A stretch of 64,000 bases of DNA. It comes from Crocinitomicaceae bacterium (GTDB taxonomy: Bacteria > Bacteroidota > Bacteroidia > Flavobacteriales_D > Crocinitomicaceae). The notes under the pieces are model-generated. The model was given only the letters and a program-made list of their open reading frames with translations. It did no database searches and was not told the origin of the DNA. Below are positions 56,625 through 64,000 of the stretch, piece after piece. Within the stretch, counting starts at the first letter, position 1, and each line of letters starts with the position of its first letter. Made by a program: the position numbers and the translations under genes. The DNA is taken from positions 9,144-73,143 of the forward strand of contig JADJYC010000016.1 of the NCBI GenBank assembly GCA_016719925.1. The letters run 5' to 3'.

Positions 56625-56891
56625 ATGTTAAAACCATTAGCAGACCGGGTTCTGATTGAACCGGCACCAGCAGAAGAAAAAACAGCAAGTGGAATCATCA
56701 TTCCGGATACTGCAAAAGAAAAACCTTTGAAAGGGAAAGTAGTTGCAGCCGGACCAGGAAAACCTGATGAAAAAATGACTGTGAAAGCAGGAGACACCGT
56801 TCTTTACGGTCAATATTCCGGTACTGAAATTAAACTCAACGGAAAAACTTTTCTGATCATGCGTGAATCAGACATTTATGGAATTTTATAA
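56625..56891 (+). CDS. groES: Co-chaperonin GroES
   Basis: 88 aa from the ATG at 56625 (a TTG six bases earlier is in frame but unlikely). LKPLADRVLIEPAPAEEKT at the start, the mobile loop SGIIIPDTAKEKP, and the closing DIYGIL. Caps the GroEL cavity. 22 bp before groEL. I looked for a CIRCE element upstream and did not see one. Confidence 0.97.
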   Translation: MLKPLADRVLIEPAPAEEKTASGIIIPDTAKEKPLKGKVVAAGPGKPDEKMTVKAGDTVLYGQYSGTEIKLNGKTFLIMRESDIYGIL

Positions 56892-56913
56892 AATCATTTT
56901 ACAATAACGAATT

Positions 56914-58551
56914 ATGGCAAAAGAAATATTATTCAACCTGGATGCACGTGACCGCCTGAAAAAAGGAGTTGATTCATTGGCAAATGCTGTGAAAATCACA
57001 TTAGGCCCAAAAGGAAGAAATGTAATTATCGGTAAAAAATTTGGTGCACCAATAATCACTAAAGATGGTGTAACTGTTGCAAAAGAAATTGATCTGAAAG
57101 ACCCGATTGAAAACATGGGAGCTCAGATAGTAAAAGAAGTAGCTTCAAAAACTGCTGATATTGCCGGTGACGGAACTACAACGGCAACTGTCCTGGCTCA
57201 GGCAATAATTACAGGAGGTTTGAAAAACCTTGCTGCCGGAGCAAATCCAATGGATCTTAAAAGAGGTATTGATAAAGCTGTTGAGACCGTTGTAAAAACC
57301 CTTAAAAAAAATTCTCAGGAAATTGGTTCCAACAATGACAAAATAAAACAGGTTGCAACTATCTCTGCAAACAATGATGAATTTGTAGGAGGACTTATTG
57401 CTGAAGCCATGTCTAAAGTTGGCAATGAAGGAGTAATAACAGTTGAAGAAGCGAAAGGAACAACTACTGAGGTAAAAACAGTAGAAGGTATGCAATTTGA
57501 CAGAGGTTATTTGTCTCCGTATTTTGTTACCAACGCTGAGAAAATGATTGTTGAAATGGATAATCCTTATATCCTGATTTATGACAAAAAAATCTCCAAC
57601 ATTCAGGAATTACTTCCGGTGCTTGAACCAGTTGCACAATCAGGCAGACCACTTTTGATTATTGCAGAAGATGTTGATGGAAATGCATTGGCTACACTTG
57701 TAATTAACCGTCTGAAAGCAGGCTTAAAAATTGCTGCAGTTAAAGCTCCAGGTTTTGGTGACAGAAGAAAAGCCATGCTGGAAGATATTGCAATTCTTAC
57801 CGGCGGAACAGTAATATCTGAAGAGACAGGATTAACACTTGAAAATGCAAATGTCAGCATGCTGGGTACCTGCTCTAAAATTGACATTGATAAAGACAAT
57901 ACTACTATTGTAAACGGTAACGGAAAAAAAGCAGATATCAAAGCACGCATCGGACAGATCAAAGCGCAAATTGAAACAACCACATCAGACTATGACCGTG
58001 AAAAACTGCAGGAAAGACTTGCAAAACTTTCAGGCGGCGTTGCTGTACTTTATGTGGGTGCCGCTACTGAGGTTGAAATGAAAGAGAAAAAAGACCGTGT
58101 GGACGATGCGCTTTCAGCAACAAGAGCTGCTGTGGAAGAAGGAATAGTTGCGGGTGGCGGTGTTGCACTTATCAGAACAATTCCTGCATTGGAAAAACTG
58201 AAAGGTGAAAACGAGGATGAAAATACAGGAATCCAGATTGTAAAACGTGCAATCGAAGAACCACTGCGTCAGATTGTGCTTAATGCAGGAGGAGAAGGAG
58301 CGGTTGTAGTTCAGAAAGTAAGCGAAGGAAAAGGAAACTATGGTTACAATGCAAGAACAGAAATCTATGAAGATTTGTTTGAAGCAGGTGTTATTGATCC
58401 AACCAAAGTAACGCGTATTGCCATTGAAAATGCAGCTTCAATAGCTTCTATGTTCCTGACAACTGACTGCGTAATTGGTGATATTCCTGAAGCAGAACCG
58501 GCAATGCCAATGGGCGGCGGCGGAATGGGCGGAATGGGTGGAATGATGTAA
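56914..58551 (+). CDS. groEL: Chaperonin GroEL
   Basis: 545 aa, full length. Nucleotide-binding GPKGRNVIIGKKFGAP and DGTTTATVLAQ near residue 88, apical domain with QFDRGYLSPYFVTNAEKM, and the C-terminal GGM repeats (MGGGGMGGMGGMM). ATP-driven folding chamber. Intact. Confidence 0.98.
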   Translation: MAKEILFNLDARDRLKKGVDSLANAVKITLGPKGRNVIIGKKFGAPIITKDGVTVAKEIDLKDPIENMGAQIVKEVASKTADIAGDGTTTATVLAQAIITGGLKNLAAGANPMDLKRGIDKAVETVVKTLKKNSQEIGSNNDKIKQVATISANNDEFVGGLIAEAMSKVGNEGVITVEEAKGTTTEVKTVEGMQFDRGYLSPYFVTNAEKMIVEMDNPYILIYDKKISNIQELLPVLEPVAQSGRPLLIIAEDVDGNALATLVINRLKAGLKIAAVKAPGFGDRRKAMLEDIAILTGGTVISEETGLTLENANVSMLGTCSKIDIDKDNTTIVNGNGKKADIKARIGQIKAQIETTTSDYDREKLQERLAKLSGGVAVLYVGAATEVEMKEKKDRVDDALSATRAAVEEGIVAGGGVALIRTIPALEKLKGENEDENTGIQIVKRAIEEPLRQIVLNAGGEGAVVVQKVSEGKGNYGYNARTEIYEDLFEAGVIDPTKVTRIAIENAASIASMFLTTDCVIGDIPEAEPAMPMGGGGMGGMGGMM

Positions 58552-58656
58552 TACACTTCAGGACGACTTGTTTTTCCGTTCCCAACCTGGTTGGCGGATG
58601 ATAAAACAGGACGACTATATAGATATCCCAAATTTAGAAATAAGTCCGGGATTTTT

Positions 58657-59563
58657 TTATTTCAGAAAGGACTTCACTTTTTTTCCAAGATCTGCGGAAA
58701 ATTTAATTGCTGATTCTGAGGTAAGATGACTGCCATCATAAGAAATATAATCAGCATCATTAAAATCAATCCATGTTCCTCCGGCATTTTCAAAATTCAA
58801 TTTTATTTCTGTTTCAGAAAATCCACTGATAGAATCTTCCAAATTTTTCATTGCCTTTGTAACCGGAGGTCTGAATCCAAATACACGTATTCCATTACCT
58901 GTCCATTTTTCTACCTGCTGATGTAAGTATGAAACCAACGTATCATTCACTCTATTTCCATCAAAAACTTCACGGTAGCTATTCAATGCTTCAGTTGAAT
59001 CAGCCGGAAATTTATCTGATTTCACCCATCCGCCGGATTCAAATGATTCTTTATACTCAACAGATACTTCTTCAGATAAAAAAAGTTCACTCATTTTATA
59101 AGGCGCAAAAAATTTAAGATAATTACCCAGGTAAAGAATTTCAAAACGATCAAAACCTGATGTCTTCAAATATTCATCCAGCGCTTCATTTTTAGACGCT
59201 TCAGGAGTAAGTGAATGAGGACTTATTCCAAGAATTAATACTCGTTTTTCAGCTGACTGATCAATTTTATTTTCTAAAAAATCAAGATAGAATTGATTGA
59301 ATCCGGCACTGCTGTAGCCAAAGTTGTATGAATTAAACTCTTCACCCGTCTGATCATTAAAAGCCTGAACAGAAACACCTCTGTAAACCCTGGAGTCACC
59401 TCCAAAAACAACATTGTACTCGTCAGAACCAAATGTCTTTGAACTCCAGAAAAAAGCCTCTTCCGCAACGTTCTTTTCCGGTTCTGGTATAACTATTTTT
59501 ATTAATCCGGTAAATATTAAAACCAGAATTAAAACTGAGACTATTTTTTTTCAGCGGACTCAT
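58657..59563 (-). CDS. SGNH-hydrolase-like protein (DltD/AlgJ-type), one frame break
   Basis: About 302 aa from the ATG at 59563. An N-terminal membrane/signal segment (SVLILVLIFTGLIKIV) is followed by VVFGGDSRVYRGV, the GDS block, and near the C-terminus DADYISYDGSHLTSESA, the Asp-x-x-His block. These are the SGNH catalytic signatures. The A run at 59544-59551 right after the start is one base too long, so the start and the body are in different frames. It begins 3 bp past the end of the MBOAT gene. In alginate and D-alanyl systems this pair moves acyl groups onto exported polymers; the substrate here is unknown. Confidence 0.75.
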
Positions 59564-59565
59564 CT

Positions 59566-60984
59566 TCAAAACTGGAAATAAATAAATTGTTTTCCTTCAC
59601 CTCTGAAAAACAGAATAAAAATAATTGCCAGACTTACCATCAGGACATCCAGATTATATCTTTTGTAAAAAAGTGCAGTCGCAATTTTGTTTTTTCTGAA
59701 CCAGATAAAAATTTCAATCAGCACAGCTAAGGAAAGAAAAAATACTGCATCAAAATATGCAGTAAAAAAACCTGAATCACCTGAAGAGAAATTGAACATT
59801 TTTAATAAAATACTGTTTGCCTGATCAAGATTTTCAGCCCTGAAATAGATCCATGCAATAATCACCTGTATAAAAATCAGCGGAATTATCCAGACGGTAA
59901 ATTTCATTTTCTTAATAAAAGAAGGCCATTTTGAAAGTCGTTCAATAGTTAAAAACAAACTGTGTACTGCTGCCCATACCAGAAAGGTATAATTAGCCCC
60001 ATGCCATAAGCCGGATAAAATCATGGTGATCCACAAGGCAAGAATTCCGGCAGCCATACCATTTTTCGAACCACCGAGCGGAATATAAACGTAGTCTCTG
60101 AACCAGGTTGACAATGAAATGTGCCATCTGCTCCAGAAATTTTTCAAACTGGTTGCCAGATAAGGATGATTGAAATTCAATCTAAAATGGTATCCCATGT
60201 ATTTGGCAAGTCCTCTGGCAATTAAACTGTAACCGCTGAAATCACAATAAATCTGAAAAGAGAAAGCAATCATTACCATCCACCAGTAAAGACTGCCGTC
60301 ATAAACGGATTTGTTTTCAAAAGCAGAATCAATGAATAAAGAAAGGTTATCTGCAATTACAACTTTCTGAAACAATCCAAATGCAATCAGCTTCAAAGCG
60401 TTCCATTTTTTGCAGCTGACTGACATACCGGTCTGCAGATAACTGATTGAGAATATCTCTGGCTCTGATAATTGGTCCGGCCACCAGTTGCGGAAACATA
60501 GACAAAAAACTGAAAAAAAGTAAAATATTTTTAGTTGGTTCCAGACGTCCGCGATACACATCAATGGTATAACTCATTGACTGAAAAGTGTAGAAACTGA
60601 TTCCAACAGGCAGTATCAGCGCAAATTCAGGAATTCTTCCAACCAAATCCATTTCAACGCCTGCGAATGAAAAGACATCTTCAAAAAGATTTGCAAAAAA
60701 TACACTGTATTTAAAAACAAAAAGTGAACCCAGATTACCAAGAAGTGAACAAACTAAAATGAGTTTCCTGTAAGCCGGAATTTTTTAATATAAATTGCTG
60801 CAACATAATCGATAAGTCCGCTTCCGATTATGAGAATTAAAAAGCGCCAGTCCCACCAGCCATAGAAAACGAATGACATTGCAGTAATAAAAAACCAGCG
60901 CAGGTTCTTTTCCTTCTTCAATAAAGGCCATCCGGCAAAGAATACCAGAGCGAATAATAAGAACTCTATTGAATTAAAAATCAT
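59566..60984 (-). CDS. MBOAT-family membrane O-acyltransferase (AlgI/DltB-like), two frame breaks
   Basis: About 472 aa reconstructed. Opens with IFNSIEFLLFALVFFAGWPL and KNLRWFFITAMSFVFYGWWD, typical of AlgI/DltB. Later motifs include PVGISFYTFQSMSYTIDVYR, FPQLVAGPIIR, FGLFQKVVIADNL, NFWSRWHISLSTWFRDYVYI and the catalytic His in LSGLWHGANYTFLVW. Breaks lie near 60784 (A run one short) and 60408 (A run one long). It passes acyl groups across the inner membrane to the partner SGNH protein encoded next. Confidence 0.9.
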
Positions 60985-61119
60985 GCTGAAAAAATTCTTC
61001 TACTTTGCAGACACTACAAAAGGTTTCAAATAATCTCAAAGATAGACAATGTAAAAGTACTGTTATTACAACATGTTAAATGCCGATTTTTATTTACCTT
61101 TCAGTGTCAAAATCATTTT

Positions 61120-61926
61120 GTGAAAAAAATACTCCTTATTACAGCCCTGGTTTTTGGTGCACTAACAAAAGCGCAGGAAATGGATTCTGATTTATTTGCA
61201 GTTTTGAATAACAGCAGTCTCTCCGTTTTCATGAAATCAGCCTACACAACCATGGAGGTCACAACGTTCAGAGCTTCCAAACAGCAGGGGCTGGTGGAAG
61301 AATATACAACAACGTATAAAAAAGGAAAGATAAATCCGGACCGAATCAACTTTACAATTGTTTACACCGAATTTTATTTACTGGAAGACAGAAAAAAATC
61401 ACTGGGGAAATATGAACTGAACGGCAACTACGATATTACAAAATATGAACGCTCTGATTTTGATTCAAGAAATTTAAGAACATACACGTTTTATCATTCT
61501 TATTATTACAAAAATTCTGTTGTAAATATTGAACGAATCCGCAACAAAGAATATATTGGAACCGGTTCAGTGGAAGTTGATACTGTTGTTACGCTTGATT
61601 CTGTCATCTACAAACTGGATATTCAGGAAAAACAAATTATTCAGACAGATCTTGCTCCAGGCGGAGCGGTTACCACCTACTTAATTGAAGGCGGCAAACT
61701 AATCAGTAAAATCAGCACACTTACAGGATTTGCTGAAGAAGATAAATACAGCTACGATGCCAAAGGTCAATTAGCTTCCATTGAAACAGCGCTGGTTGGT
61801 GAAGACGGACAACGTATTTCAAATCTTACCAAAATTCACTACTCCATGGATGGACTGTTTTCAGAAGTTATTTTTCAGGATCAGAACGGCGAAGTACTGG
61901 AGAAAAAAACTTTCACCTATAAATAA
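61120..61926 (+). CDS. Exported protein of unknown function
   Basis: 268 aa from a GTG start. Signal peptide (KKILLITALVFGALTKAQ). The mature part has alternating strands with many Tyr/Lys residues (NYDITKYERSDFDSRN; YYYKNSVVNIERIRN) and a C-terminal half with YD-repeat-like texture (YSYDAKGQLASIETALVGED). I do not recognise a family. It stands alone, convergent with the Cys-rich gene, with a terminator between. Confidence 0.65.
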   Translation: MKKILLITALVFGALTKAQEMDSDLFAVLNNSSLSVFMKSAYTTMEVTTFRASKQQGLVEEYTTTYKKGKINPDRINFTIVYTEFYLLEDRKKSLGKYELNGNYDITKYERSDFDSRNLRTYTFYHSYYYKNSVVNIERIRNKEYIGTGSVEVDTVVTLDSVIYKLDIQEKQIIQTDLAPGGAVTTYLIEGGKLISKISTLTGFAEEDKYSYDAKGQLASIETALVGEDGQRISNLTKIHYSMDGLFSEVIFQDQNGEVLEKKTFTYK

Positions 61927-61927
61927 A

Positions 61928-61955
61928 AAATCCCCGCAGTAATCTGCAGGGATTT
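61928..61955. terminator. Bidirectional terminator
   Basis: AAATCCCCGCAG-taat-CTGCAGGGATTT stem between convergent genes at 61926 and 61974. Confidence 0.85.
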
Positions 61956-61973
61956 CAAGTCAACTATCACAAA

Positions 61974-62156
61974 TTATCCGCAGCATTTTGAAGCGGTTTT
62001 ATTGCAATCACAATTGTCACAGCATGAACATGTGCACTGACATTTACAATTGCATGAACAGTTACAACTACAACACTGTTCTGAATTTGAGCAGCAATGA
62101 CCTGTCTGATTTTTTACCGGTTGCTGATTTGAACAGCAGCTTTTCTGATCTTCCAT
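61974..62156 (-). CDS. Metallothionein-like cysteine-rich peptide
   Basis: 60 aa with 19 Cys, about a third of the residues. The core alternates Cys with small polar residues (CCSCNCSCNCKCQCTCSCC), then CDNCDC and a terminal CC. There is no signal peptide, so it is presumably cytoplasmic and binds soft metals such as Cu, Zn or Cd through thiolate clusters. It does not match the standard bacterial SmtA/BmtA pattern, which has about 9-10 Cys and some His. It lies 102 bp downstream of a broken sigma factor on the same strand. Confidence 0.6.
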   Translation of the reverse strand: MEDQKSCCSNQQPVKNQTGHCCSNSEQCCSCNCSCNCKCQCTCSCCDNCDCNKTASKCCG

Positions 62157-62258
62157 AAAATTTATTTTTTATTGATTTTACAGTAGCCGGCGGTCTTAAA
62201 AAAGGACGCAAAAAAAAAAAAATTAAATCAACAAGTACAGTCTTTCGGATCTTTAAAT

Positions 62259-62759
62259 TCAGGATTGCCGTTTTATCTTTTTACTGGTACCGCAACAGTG
62301 AATAAAAAGATCTTTAAGTTCTTCTTTGGCGCGCTGAACCCTTGATTTGGCTCCTGAATAAGAAATACCCAGTTCAGCGAGAAACTCTTTTTTAGGAAAG
62401 CGATCCAAACTCCGTTTTTACCAATGCTTCTCGATATTTATCCGGCAACTCATTGACAAACCTTTTTAAGACAACGGTCAAACTCAAGATAATCCTGCGG
62501 ACTATCCAGTTCTTCTGAAATATCTGATTTAAGATCAGTAGTTTTTGTTTGTCTGAAAAAAATCAATAATTGCATTTCTGGTGATCTGAAAAAGCCAGGA
62601 ATTTAATTTGGATTCAGATTTCAGTTTACCCAGATTCAGATGAATTTTGACAAAGACATCCTGTAAAATATCTTCAGCAACATCCGCATCTTTAACTCTT
62701 GAGAGAATAAATTTTCTCAGATCATTGGCAAAATTTTTCCAGATAATTTCAGTGTTCAT
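62259..62759 (-). pseudogene. ECF-type RNA polymerase sigma factor (SigZ-like), multiple frame breaks
   Basis: The first 67 codons are intact: region 2 is clear (DADVAEDILQDVFVKIHLNL, ESKLNSWLFQITRNAIIDFF). The rest is recovered only with at least three frame changes: LDSPQDYLEFDRCLKRFVNE, LPDKYREALVKTEF, then region 4 EFLAELGISYSGAKSRVQRA and a C-terminal LFIHCCG. The Cys-Cys pair near the C-terminus occurs in SigZ-type factors. Several changes in 500 bp, including one near 62390 that a single-base edit does not repair well, make real decay plausible here, though homopolymer errors are also involved. Confidence 0.75.
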
Positions 62760-62823
62760 CAGTACTTTTTTATAGTAGACGATAAATTACAAAAAAGACG
62801 CAAAAACTTCCAGAAAACCACTA

Positions 62824-64000
62824 CTACTCAATAACAAACCTGAAAATTGAATTTCCTGAAGAAAGGATATAGGTTCCTGCAGAAAGATTAGACGGAATTT
62901 TTATTTCACAATAAGAATCCGAAATTGCATTTTGACGCACATTAATTTCCTGACCGCTGATTGAATACAATTTGTATTGTTGTTCATTTCCATAAACCTG
63001 AATTATATTAAGCGCAGGAATTAAAATAAATTTCACTTCTGATTCATCGTCCTCCAATCCAACAGATGATCCAACAAAAATATCCTGAGTAAACTGACAG
63101 CCGTTAAAGTCTGTAATTAAGACCAGATAATTTCCTTCAGTCAGATTTGTCAGATCTTCTGTAATTGCACCATTGCTCCATGTGAACAAATAAGGCGCTG
63201 TACCACCGGAAACAGTCAGATTAATGGAACCATCCATTCCATTCAGTTCGTCATTTACAGTTGAACTTGCAGCAATATTTTCCGGTTGAACTATTTCAAA
63301 ATTGAATTGCTGCAGATCACAGATATTCATCAAAGAAGGAATCTCTACAGAATAATTTCCGGCAGATAAACCTGAAATTTGAAGCGGGTTTCCGTTTGAA
63401 GAAAAGCTATTTGAATTTGTTCCGTCTGATAAACTATAAACTATAGTGGAATCAATATCCAGATCAATTTCAAACTCACCATTGGTGTCTCCATGACACG
63501 ATGTTGAAGTTATTTCAACCGGATAGTTTTTCCCAACATGAGCATGAATCTTGGACTCCACGAAGTATCAGACAACTGGAAAAGTATACGTAGCACCTTC
63601 AAAACATCATAGAATAAACCCGTGTAGGTATCCTCCAGTTTCAAACAAGGTGCATCAATCTCTGCAACATTTTCAAAAGTAAGATCATAATCTCCAGTTG
63701 AAAAAACTACCGCACGAACTGGCACAGACCATTCATTTCCAGTCATGTCAAATGAATGAACACGCAAAATCAGTTTGAGTTTGGTTTACCAGACTTAATT
63801 GAGCCACTTCACCCCAACCACCCCATCTTTCAATGGCATCATAACTGTATTCATTTTCATCCAGAGCACCATCGATGTGTCTCAAAACAGATTCATCACT
63901 GTAACCATTTCCTGCCAGCCTCAAAGTCATTCCCGGAGAATAAGTTCCATTTTTGAAAAATGCCTGATCTACATTTGACTTACAATTTTCATTCAATGTA
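62824..64000 (-). CDS. C-terminal part of a T9SS-secreted protein with SprB-like repeat and sorting domain, frame breaks, 5' end outside window
   Basis: The visible part is at least 390 codons and runs off the right edge. From the edge: a beta-rich segment (YSPGMTLRLAGNGYSDESVL), then DMTGNEWSVPVRAVVFSTGD, then an SprB-type repeat (SGGTAPYLFTWSNGAITEDL ... LITDFNGCQF), then a type A T9SS C-terminal domain (KLYSISGQEINVRQ ... LSAGTYILSSGNSIFRFVIE). The sorting domain directs export through the GldKLMN/T9SS machinery encoded at 39-48 kb. Frame breaks lie near 63765 and in 63545-63605. Confidence 0.82.

Overview
The window comes from a member of the Bacteroidota, most likely Flavobacteriia/Flavobacteriales. 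Evidence: the gliding/type IX secretion operon gldK-gldL-gldM-gldN with a PorP/SprF-like gene, a C-terminal T9SS-type sorting domain with SprB-like repeats, the conserved order miaB - sigma-54 regulator - lptE - TPR protein - secG - groES - groEL, promoter-like TAnnTTTG boxes, and AT-rich DNA.

Layout. 1-3.2 kb: a di-iron repair protein (Ric/ScdA), a thioredoxin-like protein and a 604-aa protein of unknown function, each preceded about 50 bp upstream by a palindrome RTGAY-N4-RTCAT of the CRP/FNR class. 3.2-16.1 kb: a lipid/polyketide locus. One very large type I polyketide synthase (KS-AT-DH-cMT-ER-KR-ACP-TE), a Sfp-type phosphopantetheinyl transferase and a long-chain acyl-CoA ligase form a tight operon, flanked on both sides by PlsC-type acyltransferases. 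16.2-19.3 kb: two NarK-type transporters, one fused to a universal stress protein domain, with another palindrome of the same class upstream. 19.7-31.4 kb: a small PID-CTERM-like protein, then a TetR-led run (membrane protein, cytochrome c, DUF302, OsmC, TolC/adaptor/RND pump), then a cytochrome c/porin/lipoprotein group. 31.4-32.75 kb: tRNA-Val with eight 81-bp tandem tRNA-derived repeats on one side and a duplicated GIY-YIG nuclease/tRNA-fragment element on the other. 32.9-39.5 kb: dnaJ, grpE, lnt, an acyltransferase-3 protein and an ABC-F ATPase. 39.5-51.6 kb: gldKLMN plus a second gldM, porP/sprF, an arginase-like protein and topA. 51.8-58.6 kb: miaB through groEL. 58.7-64 kb: an MBOAT/SGNH pair, an exported protein, a metallothionein-like peptide, a broken sigma factor, and the C-terminal part of a large T9SS cargo protein.

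How the genes work together. The palindrome class links nitrosative/anaerobic functions (Ric, NarK) and possibly the polyketide operon. The PKS, PPTase, acyl-CoA ligase and acyltransferases look like a self-contained pathway that makes a reduced, methyl-branched acyl chain and places it in a lipid. This is an inference from gene content.

Caution. About fifteen genes carry a frame break, mostly one-base changes in A/T or G runs, and housekeeping genes are included. This is more like residual sequencing error than gene decay. Two breaks (the KS domain of the PKS and TM4 of the RND pump) are larger deletions. Coordinates for these genes span the reconstructed gene.
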